A stretch of 7,204 nt of DNA, taken from positions 1-7,204 of the forward strand of contig DASWHK010000279.1 of NCBI GenBank assembly GCA_036398215.1, given 5' to 3'. This DNA comes from DASWHK01 sp036398215 (lineage in GTDB: Bacteria; Acidobacteriota; UBA890). Under the pieces are notes generated by a model. The model was not told the origin of the DNA and did no database searches. It was given only the letters and a program-made list of their open reading frames with translations. Below are positions 1-5,794 of this stretch, piece after piece (within the stretch, counting starts at the first letter, position 1; each line of letters opens with the position of its first letter). The translations under genes and the position numbers were made by a program.

Positions 1-1146
1 GGCCTTGAAACAGAAGAGCTGGCCGTCCTCGGTGCCGATCACCAGCCGCCCCTGGGCGATGGCCGGGGAGGCGACGATCGACGATCCGGTCTCGAACTTC
101 CAGCCCACCTCGCCGCTGGCCAGATGGAGCATCGTGACCTCGCCGGTGCTGGCGCCGAACACGACACGGTCGCCGACAATCACCGGCGAGCTGTCGATGC
201 GGGCCTGCGCCCGATAGGTCCACAACGGCTCGCCGGTGGCGGCGTCGATCGCGTGCATCATCCGATCGCGGCCGCCGATCAGCAGACGACCGCCAGCGAT
301 CGCCGCCGACGAGTAGAAGGGGAACTTGCGCTGCGGGTGCTCGTACTCCCACAGCAGCTCGCCGGTCTCCAGGTCGAGCGCCAGCACCTGGTTCTCGTAG
401 GTGCCGAAGTAGGCGACCCCGCCGGCGATCGCGGGACTGCCACCTACATACGAATAGATCTGGACCTCGGAGATGAGCTCGCCGCCGGCCAGGTCGACGA
501 CCCGGCAGAAGCCGTCGCAGCCCACCGAGACCACCTTGCCGTCGACGATCGCCGGGGTGCCGTTGACGTAGCCCTCGGTCTGGATCCGCCAGGCGACGCT
601 GCCGTCGGCGGCGTTGAGCGCGTAGATGCTGTTGTCGTAGGAGCCGAAGATCAGCTTGCCGTCGGCATAGTTGGCCGCCGAGATGATGCCGGCGCCGGTG
701 CTGAACACCCATTTCCGCTCGCCGGTGACGGCGTCGAGGGCGTGGAACTCGCCGGCTTCGTCGCCGAAGTAGACGACGCCGTCGAACACCGAGGGCGACG
801 ACTTGACCTCGGCCGCCGCCTGGAACTTCCACAGCTCCCGGCCGCTCTGCAGGTCGACGGCGTAGAAGAACGTGTCGAGCGAGCCGAAGTAGACGCGGCC
901 GTCGACGATCGCGGCGGTCGACTCGATGCTGTCGCCGGCCTCGAACATCCAGGCCGGCTCGAGGCTCGCGGCCAGTGCCCCGGCGGGGAGCGCGCCGTTG
1001 AGCGCCGCGTCGTTGCGGAACAGCCGCCAGGCGTCGTGCTGGAGCGACGCGTCGCCGCCGGCGGGCAGCGCGCCGGCGAGCAGTACGCCGGCGAGGACCG
1101 CCGCAATCCTGGGCGTCGCCGGTAAGGGTTTCATCGTCGTTCTCAT
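1..1146 (-). CDS. Exported PQQ-like beta-propeller repeat protein (C-terminus cut by window edge)
   Basis: The reading frame is open from 1146 to the left edge, giving 382 visible residues. It starts with a basic N-terminus and an Ala/Leu/Gly-rich hydrophobic segment (PRIAAVLAGVLLAGALPAGG), a likely Sec signal peptide. There is no lipobox Cys. About seven 40-residue repeats follow, each with a VYFG-like strand, a YALD-like strand, a TGE/SGE turn and a W-x-F/Y, separated by SSPxIxDG segments. An eighth repeat begins before the edge (IGTEDGQLFCF). This is the PQQ_2/PQQ_3 (YWTD-like) repeat pattern of eight-bladed propellers. No CxxCH haem site and no quinoprotein dehydrogenase active-site signature is seen, so a scaffold, binding or assembly role outside the cytoplasm is likelier than catalysis. 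The blade around the pattern GCDGFC is the most divergent. ATG 1146 lies 4 nt after the dehydrogenase stop; an in-frame ATG at 1134 is an equally possible start. Neither has a strong Shine-Dalgarno, which suggests translational coupling. Confidence 0.88.
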   Translation of the reverse strand, partial: MRTTMKPLPATPRIAAVLAGVLLAGALPAGGDASLQHDAWRLFRNDAALNGALPAGALAASLEPAWMFEAGDSIESTAAIVDGRVYFGSLDTFFYAVDLQSGRELWKFQAAAEVKSSPSVFDGVVYFGDEAGEFHALDAVTGERKWVFSTGAGIISAANYADGKLIFGSYDNSIYALNAADGSVAWRIQTEGYVNGTPAIVDGKVVSVGCDGFCRVVDLAGGELISEVQIYSYVGGSPAIAGGVAYFGTYENQVLALDLETGELLWEYEHPQRKFPFYSSAAIAGGRLLIGGRDRMMHAIDAATGEPLWTYRAQARIDSSPVIVGDRVVFGASTGEVTMLHLASGEVGWKFETGSSIVASPAIAQGRLVIGTEDGQLFCFKA

Positions 1147-1150
1147 GGCG

Positions 1151-2305
1151 TCAAAACGCGGCCTCGTAGAGCCGCAGCAAGGCCGCTTCGTCCACCGGGC
1201 GCGGGTTGAAACCGGCGGTCCACTGGCCCGCGGCCTCGGCGGCGAGCTCGGGCAGCGTGGCGCGCTCGACGCCGAGCCCGGAGAGCCGGAAGGCGTGGCC
1301 GCTGGCGGCGCGCAACGCCTCGATCTCCTGCGGGAGCGAGGCGGCGAGGTCCTCGTAGAGGTCGGCGACCGCCGGGGCGTTGAAGCGCACCACGCCGGGC
1401 AGCATTGCGGCCACCGCGATGCCGTGGGTGATGTCGTAGCGGGCGGTCAGTGGGTTGGCGCAGGCGTGGGCGGCGCCGAGCATCGAGCACTCGATCGCCG
1501 CCCCGGCCAGGTAGGCGCCGAGCTGCATCTTGCCGCGGACCTCGATGTCTTCGGGCCCGTGGAGCGAGGCGGGGAAGCTCGCCGACAGCAGCCGCCAGGC
1601 CTCGCGGGCGTACATCTGCGAGACCGGGTTGCGGGCGGTGGCGACGTAGCTCTCGACCGCGTGGGCGATGGCGTCGAGGCCGGTGGCGACCGCCACGACG
1701 CGGGGCACGGTGGCGGTGAGCTCCGGATCGAGCACCACCGAGCGGAAGTGCGCCTTCTCGTCGCCGCAGGCCATCTTCAAATGGGTGTCGGGCTGGGCGA
1801 TCAGGGCGAACGACTGCGCCTCGCTGCCGGTGCCGGCGGTCGTCGGCACGCCAACCGACGGCAGCATCGGCCGGTGCGCCTTGTGGACGCCCCAGTAATC
1901 CTCCATCTTGCCGCCGTTGGTCAGCAGGAAGTTGATCCCCTTGGCGCAATCCATGGCGCTGCCGCCCCCGAGGCCGACGAGGCAATCGATCTCCCGGCCG
2001 GCGGCGAAGCGGGTGCCCGCCTCGACGTGCTCTGTGGTCGGATTCTCGGCGACACCGTCGAACACGAACGTCTCGATCGGGCCGCCGGCAAAGGTCTCCA
2101 CGGCGCGCTCGACGTGTCCGGCGGCCTCGATCCCGGGGTCGGTGACGATCAGCACGCGGCGGCCGCCGAGCTCCTCGACCAGCGCCGGCAGACGGGAGAG
2201 CGTGCCGGCGCCGAACTCGACCCGCACGACGCCGATTCGCGCCGACCACGGCCGACTGGACGCGGCGTCGCCTATCTCGGGCACGGGGGCGAGCTCGGGG
2301 GGCAT
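1151..2305 (-). CDS. Iron-containing (group III) alcohol dehydrogenase
   Basis: This is a 384-residue protein of the PF00465 Fe-ADH family, close to the usual 380-390. The N-terminal half is the nucleotide-binding domain. It has a GAGTL segment at 33-37, VLIVTDPG at 51-58, the signature GGGSAMDCAKG at 113-123 and TTAGTGSE at 155-162. The C-terminal helical domain keeps all four expected metal ligands: D211 and H215 (GLDAIAHAVES), H280 (GAAHA) and H294 (DITHG). It should therefore be an active cytosolic NAD(P)-dependent oxidoreductase that interconverts an alcohol and an aldehyde or ketone. The substrate cannot be read from the sequence. ATG 2305 was chosen because AAAGGA lies 7 nt upstream and the length matches the family. 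An in-frame ATG at 2443 would add 46 residues unlike the family, and it sits upstream of the likely -10 element. The gene is followed 4 nt later by the propeller gene, so the two are probably one operon. Confidence 0.95.
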   Translation of the reverse strand: MPPELAPVPEIGDAASSRPWSARIGVVRVEFGAGTLSRLPALVEELGGRRVLIVTDPGIEAAGHVERAVETFAGGPIETFVFDGVAENPTTEHVEAGTRFAAGREIDCLVGLGGGSAMDCAKGINFLLTNGGKMEDYWGVHKAHRPMLPSVGVPTTAGTGSEAQSFALIAQPDTHLKMACGDEKAHFRSVVLDPELTATVPRVVAVATGLDAIAHAVESYVATARNPVSQMYAREAWRLLSASFPASLHGPEDIEVRGKMQLGAYLAGAAIECSMLGAAHACANPLTARYDITHGIAVAAMLPGVVRFNAPAVADLYEDLAASLPQEIEALRAASGHAFRLSGLGVERATLPELAAEAAGQWTAGFNPRPVDEAALLRLYEAAF

Positions 2306-2312
2306 CCCTGGG

Positions 2313-2318
2313 TCCTTT
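2313..2318 (-). promoter_or_regulatory. Ribosome binding site deciding the Fe-ADH start
   Basis: AAAGGA on the minus strand is followed by a 7-nt spacer and ATG 2305. It supports the shorter, family-length start over the upstream ATG at 2443. Confidence 0.75.
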
Positions 2319-2433
2319 CCGTCGGGTGGCCATCTGTCGCGGCCACCGGCGCAAGTTCCGGCCATCCGGCGGTCGGCGAGGATCGTCCATGAGGGCACGA
2401 TTGACCGCGCGCTGGCCGTCTGGGGATGCTCAG

Positions 2434-2442
2434 AAGATACCA
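2434..2442 (-). promoter_or_regulatory. Candidate extended -10 promoter for Fe-ADH and propeller genes
   Basis: The minus strand reads TGG-TATCTT, an extended -10 (TGnTATnnT-like) in an otherwise very GC-rich 185-nt spacer. No convincing -35 hexamer is found 16-18 nt upstream, which extended -10 promoters can tolerate. Transcription would begin near 2427 and leave a leader of roughly 120 nt before ATG 2305. The rest of the spacer shows only short GC-rich hairpins without a U-run, so I see no clear terminator for the gene upstream. Confidence 0.4.
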
Positions 2443-2490
2443 CAAGCCGCCGATTCGACCGGCTCCGCGGCCGCCCCGCCCCACGGCCTG

Positions 2491-2979
2491 CTAGCGTTCG
2501 TCGCCGGGATCGTCGTCGGGGCCGGCATCGTCGCGATCGCCGTCCTCGTCGGGGAGACCGACGTAGTCCTCGCCGGAGAGGTCGCTGTCGTCGACCTCCT
2601 CGTAGTCGCCCGCCACGGCCTCATCGAGCTCGTCGGACTCGCGGATCTCGCCGAGCATCTCCTTGACCGATTCGGCGTCCTCCTCGGCGACGTGGATGAT
2701 GGCGCCCAGCGAGGCGCGGCTGACGTTGCTACCCATGCCACCGACAGGCAGCAGGCCGAGGGCCTCTTCTCCCTGGACGAAGTACTCGATGCCGGCCGAG
2801 TCCAGCAGCGAGCGGACCACCGGCAGCAGGGCGGCGTCGGTGGTGCGGAAGACCGCGACGATCTTGGCGTCGGGCTCGCCCTCTTCCTCCTCGGGCGGGG
2901 AGAGAACGAGGCTGACGCCGCAGTCCGCGCATTCGGTGACCTCAGGCCGGTACTCGGCGCCGCAAACGGGGCAAAACAT
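2491..2979 (-). CDS. Zinc-ribbon / DUF2007-like small protein with acidic tail
   Basis: This 162-residue cytosolic protein has three parts. Residues 3-20 form a CxxC-x10-CxxC zinc ribbon (CPVCG ... CADCG). Residues 38-112 resemble the DUF2007 'putative signal transducing protein' family (PF09413): a strand KIVAVFRT, a helix over 48-61 (AALLPVVRSLLD), GIEYFV, and a final strand-helix IIHVAEEDAESVKEMLGEI. Residues 112-162 are a disordered-looking tail with 24 Asp/Glu against 3 Arg. The family has no proven biochemical role, so none is assigned here. The start lies 19 nt after the rpsU stop and no clear Shine-Dalgarno is visible, so it is probably co-transcribed with rpsU and may depend on coupling. 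The zinc ribbon and acidic tail suggest a protein- or nucleic-acid-binding accessory factor; that is inference. Confidence 0.88.
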   Translation of the reverse strand: MFCPVCGAEYRPEVTECADCGVSLVLSPPEEEEGEPDAKIVAVFRTTDAALLPVVRSLLDSAGIEYFVQGEEALGLLPVGGMGSNVSRASLGAIIHVAEEDAESVKEMLGEIRESDELDEAVAGDYEEVDDSDLSGEDYVGLPDEDGDRDDAGPDDDPGDER

Positions 2980-2998
2980 CGCGGCGGCCGGCGGCCCG

Positions 2999-3205
2999 CT
3001 AGAACTCGGTGCGGCGCTGGCGCTGGACCTGGCGGCGGCGGCGGCGGCGCGCCGCGGCGGCCTTCAGGCGCTTCGCTTCGCTCGGCTTTACGAAGAAGCG
3101 GCGGCGCCGGAGGTCGCGCAAGATGCCGGCGCGCTGGACCTCGCGCCGGAACTTCTTGATCGCCCACTCGAGGCGATCGCCTTCCTTGAGCCTTACTTCG
3201 ACCAT
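2999..3205 (-). CDS. rpsU: 30S ribosomal protein bS21
   Basis: The product is 68 residues, close to the usual 58-71. It matches bS21 along its length: VRLKEGDRLEWAIKKFRRE at 4-22, QRAGILRDLRRRRFFVKPS at 24-42, then a Lys/Arg-rich C-terminal helix. bS21 sits on the small-subunit platform near the anti-Shine-Dalgarno end of 16S rRNA and helps initiation. The start is supported by GGAG five nt before ATG 3205. The C-terminal part contains six consecutive Arg (53-58), all encoded by CGC. The gene appears to have its own promoter and a structured leader (3218-3298) and is followed closely by the zinc-ribbon gene. The identification is firm from sequence; regulation is inferred. Confidence 0.96.
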   Translation of the reverse strand: MVEVRLKEGDRLEWAIKKFRREVQRAGILRDLRRRRFFVKPSEAKRLKAAAARRRRRRQVQRQRRTEF

Positions 3206-3210
3206 GCTTT

Positions 3211-3214
3211 CTCC
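3211..3214 (-). promoter_or_regulatory. Shine-Dalgarno of rpsU
   Basis: GGAG on the minus strand lies 5 nt before ATG 3205 and only a few nt after a six-T run. Any fold that includes the upstream hairpin would therefore lie directly against the ribosome binding site. Confidence 0.75.
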
Positions 3215-3217
3215 AAC

Positions 3218-3247
3218 AAAAAAGGACCCGGTTCGTTGCTCAGGTCC
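3218..3247 (-). terminator. Terminator-like hairpin inside the rpsU leader (possible attenuator)
   Basis: On the minus strand, GGACCTG (3247-3241) pairs with CGGGTCC (3230-3224) as a 7-bp stem with one T-G wobble and a 10-nt loop. TTTTTT (3223-3218) follows directly. This is the shape of an intrinsic terminator, yet it ends 12 nt before the rpsU start and downstream of the likely promoter. It would therefore act as an attenuator, or merely be leader structure. It could instead terminate transcription arriving from the upstream kinase gene. The stem is short, so its efficiency is uncertain. Confidence 0.5.
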
Positions 3248-3252
3248 CGGAT

Positions 3253-3298
3253 GGGCGTCGGTATGTGGGCCGCATCGGACGATGCGTCTACCGCACCC
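3253..3298 (-). ncRNA. Structured 5' leader element of rpsU (candidate cis-regulatory RNA)
   Basis: Read on the minus strand, GGGTG-CGGTA (3298-3289) pairs with TACCG-A-CGCCC (3263-3253). This forms a 10-bp outer stem with one wobble and one bulged A at 3258. Inside it, CGCATC (3286-3281) pairs with GATGCG (3276-3271) around a GTCC tetraloop, leaving an asymmetric internal loop (GA opposite GCCCACA). The element begins about where transcription should start and is followed by the terminator-like hairpin. I do not recognise it as a named RNA family. The pairings are seen directly; the regulatory role is inferred, perhaps autogenous control by bS21. Confidence 0.45.
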
Positions 3299-3301
3299 CC
3301 A

Positions 3302-3331
3302 AACCTATCACGAGCGCCGCCCGGGTGTCGA
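3302..3331 (-). promoter_or_regulatory. Candidate sigma-70-type promoter of rpsU
   Basis: The minus strand has TCGACA (3331-3326; five of six to TTGACA), an 18-nt spacer, and TAGGTT (3307-3302; four of six to TATAAT) in one of the few AT-richer patches here. Transcription would start near 3295-3298, exactly at the foot of the leader stem. Confidence 0.5.
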
Positions 3332-3336
3332 GCGAA

Positions 3337-3366
3337 GCGCCGAGGCTGAGGTGGGCGCCGAGGCTG
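3337..3366. repeat. Pair of 12-bp direct repeats upstream of the rpsU promoter
   Basis: GCGCCGAGGCTG occurs perfectly at 3337-3348 and 3355-3366, 18 bp apart, between the kinase stop codon and the -35 hexamer. Relative to the inferred start site it covers about -41 to -70, a position suited to an activator. It could also be a chance duplication in GC-rich sequence. Confidence 0.45.
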
Positions 3367-3369
3367 GGG

Positions 3370-5598
3370 TCAAGCGTCGAGGACCTCGCGAACCTTTCGT
3401 GCCAGCAGCTCGGGGGTGAAAGGCTTCGAGATGAACGGCGCCGTGGGGTCCAGTTTGCCGCTGCTGCGGACGCCGAGCTCGGCGTAGCCGGACATGAACA
3501 AGACCTTGAACGACGTACCCTGCTCGCGCAGCGCCGTATACAGCTCTGGTCCCGTACCTCCCGGCATCACCACGTCGGTTAGCAAGAGCGAGATACGGCT
3601 GTGTTCGCGCTCGGAGATTTCGCGCGCCTCAGCCGGACTCTCTGCGAAAAGGACCCGATAGCCTTGTCCCTCGAGGGTTCGCCGCAGGAGACGCAGGACC
3701 ATCGGCTCGTCCTCGACCACCAGGATCGTTTCCGACCCGGGCCGAGCCTCACCCACGACCCGCGGAGCTTCCCTCGTTTCCTCGGCCTCTTCGAGTACCT
3801 GCGGGAAATAGACCTTGAACGTGGTGCCGTGCCCCGGCTCGCTGTAGACCCAGATGTAGCCGTCGTGGCGTTTGACGATCCCGTAGACCGTCGACAGCCC
3901 GAGACCCGTCCCGCTTCCCACTTCCTTGGTTGTGAAGAAGGGCTCGAAGGCGCGCTCGCGCGTCTCGGCGTCCATGCCGCTGCCGGTGTCGGTGACCGCC
4001 ATCATCAGGTAGCTTCCCGGCTTCACCACCCCCCTCCGGGAGACGTAGTCCTCGTCCAGCGTGACGCTCTCGGTCTCGATGGTCAGTTTCCCGCCCTCGG
4101 GCATGGCATCGCGCGCATTGATCGCCAGGTTCACGAGCACCTGCTCAAACTGGCCCCCGTCGACGCGTGCCGCCAACTGCCCGGGGTAGGTCGTGAGGCA
4201 GAGCTCGATGTGCTCGCCAATCAGGTGCGGCAACATGCGCCCCGTATCTGCGACTAGCTGGTTGATATCGAGGACCGTCGTTTCCAGCGGCTGTCGGCGG
4301 CTGAAGGTCAGCAGTTGCTTGGTCAAGCCGCTGGCTCGATCGGCGATCTCGCGGATGTTCTCGAGGTCCGCGGCAACGGGAGAATCGCCGGGAAGCCGGC
4401 CGAGCGCCAGGCAGCAGAAGCCGGTAATGCCGGTGAGCAGATTGTTGAAGTCGTGGGCGATACCGCCAGCGAGCTGACCGATCGCTTCCATCTTCTGCGA
4501 TTGCTCCAGTTGTTCCTCGAGCGCCCGGTACTCGGTGACGTCCAGCGCCAAGCCGTCGACCGCGACCACCCTTCCTGTTTCATCGAAGACGGGCACCTCC
4601 CGAACGCTCATGCGACGGACGCTACCGCCCTTGTGATAGACCTCGACCTCGTACGCGGGTTGGCGGACCCCTTTGACGCTGAGGGCCGTGTGCCTTGCGG
4701 TTTGCTGGTTGATCGGATTGTCGGTCTCGTAGTCCTGATGGTGACGCAGGAATTCCTCCTGCGCGTAGCCCAGGACCTCGGTAACGGAGGGCGAAACGTA
4801 GGTGAAAACCCCGTCGGTATCGTGGGTGTAGAGGAAGTAGTCGTGCTGGAGCCCTTCCATGAGTCGCTGATACTTCTGCTCGATCTTCCGAACGGCCGCA
4901 TCGCCGCGTTTCTTCTCGGTCACGTCGTCGGCGATGCTGACGATCTGCTCCACTGATCCGGCGGCGCCGACGAGTGGGAAGGCTCGGTGATGTACCCAGC
5001 GGACGACCCCATTGGGGCGGACGATGCGGTATTCCTCGTCGAACCCCGACGCCGAAATATGCGACAGGCCCGTCCTGACGCGCTCGCGATCACCGGCATG
5101 TACGGTTTTGATCCAGGCCTCGGGATGTTTGTGCGACGATTCCCCGGAGGTGCCCCATATCAGCTCACACGCCGGACTTGCGAAAAGAACTTCGCGAGCC
5201 GTCCCGTCCCAGACGAAGATCGCTTCACGGACATTGTCTGCCACCATACGGAACAGGTCGGCCCCATCGACCGCAGGGCGGCGATGAGGTTCGACCACGC
5301 GGGGCCGGGAATCTGCAGGCTGTCTCAAGAGCTTCGCCCCTTTCAACCAGCTGGCGCTCCAATCGACGTCGCCGCCCTTCGGCGAGCCGCGCGGGTCCTT
5401 TTCCAGCCGGGCCGGCTTCGGCGCCAGACGAGCGCGGCGGGTGGTCCGCTCCTGTCCGACGCAGCTTGGCGGCAGCCCACCGGAGGCCGGCCGCTCCACA
5501 GCGAAGACACAACGCGCCTTATCGTACCCGCTGAGGCGTGGACCGAAGAAGCCCTCTTGCCCCACTCGCCGGCCAGCGTGTGCCTGGCGGCGTGCCAT
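3370..5598 (-). CDS. Soluble hybrid sensor histidine kinase (PAS-PAS-HisKA-HATPase-REC)
   Basis: This 742-residue protein has no membrane segment, so it is a cytosolic sensor. Residues 1-112 are Arg/Pro-rich and unassigned. PAS1 spans about 114-228 (ends IADDVTEKK) and PAS2 about 241-357 (ends ALDVTEYR). The HisKA helix carries GGIAHDFNNLL with phospho-acceptor H382. The ATPase domain has the N box (N490, N494; NLAINARDAMP), G1 DTGSGMD at 537-543, F box FEPFFTTK at 551-558 and G2 GSGTGLGLS. The C-terminal receiver (about 623-742) has E629/D630, phospho-acceptor D675 (LLLTDVVMPGG), S703 and K725 (SKPF). All catalytic residues are intact, so autophosphorylation and transfer to D675 are expected. 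The signal is unknown: neither PAS domain shows a flavin NCRFLQ-type motif. ATG 5598 follows GGGGGAA by 6 nt, but a later start cannot be excluded. No DNA-binding response regulator lies nearby. GC content in parts is visibly lower than in the flanking genes. Confidence 0.95.
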   Translation of the reverse strand: MARRQAHAGRRVGQEGFFGPRLSGYDKARCVFAVERPASGGLPPSCVGQERTTRRARLAPKPARLEKDPRGSPKGGDVDWSASWLKGAKLLRQPADSRPRVVEPHRRPAVDGADLFRMVADNVREAIFVWDGTAREVLFASPACELIWGTSGESSHKHPEAWIKTVHAGDRERVRTGLSHISASGFDEEYRIVRPNGVVRWVHHRAFPLVGAAGSVEQIVSIADDVTEKKRGDAAVRKIEQKYQRLMEGLQHDYFLYTHDTDGVFTYVSPSVTEVLGYAQEEFLRHHQDYETDNPINQQTARHTALSVKGVRQPAYEVEVYHKGGSVRRMSVREVPVFDETGRVVAVDGLALDVTEYRALEEQLEQSQKMEAIGQLAGGIAHDFNNLLTGITGFCCLALGRLPGDSPVAADLENIREIADRASGLTKQLLTFSRRQPLETTVLDINQLVADTGRMLPHLIGEHIELCLTTYPGQLAARVDGGQFEQVLVNLAINARDAMPEGGKLTIETESVTLDEDYVSRRGVVKPGSYLMMAVTDTGSGMDAETRERAFEPFFTTKEVGSGTGLGLSTVYGIVKRHDGYIWVYSEPGHGTTFKVYFPQVLEEAEETREAPRVVGEARPGSETILVVEDEPMVLRLLRRTLEGQGYRVLFAESPAEAREISEREHSRISLLLTDVVMPGGTGPELYTALREQGTSFKVLFMSGYAELGVRSSGKLDPTAPFISKPFTPELLARKVREVLDA

Positions 5599-5624
5599 AG
5601 TAGGTTCCCCCTTTGTGGGTGGCG

Positions 5625-5651
5625 GTGGCGGGAGCCGAGCGCGCCCGCCAC
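5625..5651. repeat. 8-bp perfect inverted repeat upstream of the kinase
   Basis: GTGGCGGG (5625-5632) and CCCGCCAC (5644-5651) are exact reverse complements around an 11-bp spacer, 27-53 bp before the kinase start. This could be a dimeric operator or a hairpin in the kinase leader. No T-run follows on either strand, so it is not a terminator. Confidence 0.55.
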
Positions 5652-5674
5652 GGCTCTTACGGCGCGATGTGGAT

Positions 5675-5788
5675 CTGAACGACTGGCGAAGACCTAACGA
5701 CAGGCGAGAACCTGAACGACGGGCGAGAGCCTGAACGACGGGCGATAGCCTGAACGACGGGCGGGGGCCCGAACGAACGGACGAGGAG
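5675..5788. repeat. 19-bp tandem repeat array in the divergent spacer
   Basis: Five head-to-tail copies of a unit like CTGAACGACGGGCGAGAGC begin at 5675, 5694, 5712, 5731 and 5750. A decayed sixth starts at 5769 and runs into the ribosome binding site of the next gene. The three central copies share a perfect 14-bp core (CTGAACGACGGGCG) and differ only in the last 4-5 bases. The second copy lacks one base. The array fills most of the space between the divergent kinase and transporter genes. It may be an operator array or a simple minisatellite. Confidence 0.85.
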
Positions 5789-5790
5789 GG
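5783..5790 (+). promoter_or_regulatory. Strong ribosome binding site of the transporter-like gene
   Basis: GAGGAGGG lies 4 nt before ATG 5795. It is the best Shine-Dalgarno in the window and fixes the start. It forms the end of the decayed sixth tandem repeat unit. Confidence 0.8.
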
Positions 5791-5794
5791 TGTA

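Noticed and set aside
1..1146. Propeller protein as a true PQQ-dependent quinoprotein alcohol dehydrogenase
   Set aside because: No haem-binding CxxCH, no adjacent-cysteine disulfide and no metal/PQQ active-site pattern is visible; only the generic PQQ-like blade repeats are seen.
124..2392. Long plus-strand ORFs (333 and 488 codons) opposite the propeller and dehydrogenase genes
   Set aside because: They are antisense to genes with clear family motifs, their products are Arg/Gly/Ala/Val-rich without recognisable domains, and very high GC removes stop codons from shadow frames.
2306..2443. A 46-residue N-terminal extension of the dehydrogenase from ATG 2443
   Set aside because: The extra residues do not resemble the family, the shorter form has normal length and a good ribosome binding site, and the likely -10 element falls just downstream of ATG 2443.
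2440..2490. An intrinsic terminator after the zinc-ribbon gene
   Set aside because: Short GC-rich inverted repeats exist there, but no T-run follows any of them on the minus strand.
5675..5788. Tandem repeats as a CRISPR array
   Set aside because: The 19-bp units are contiguous with no unique spacers, and no cas gene is present.
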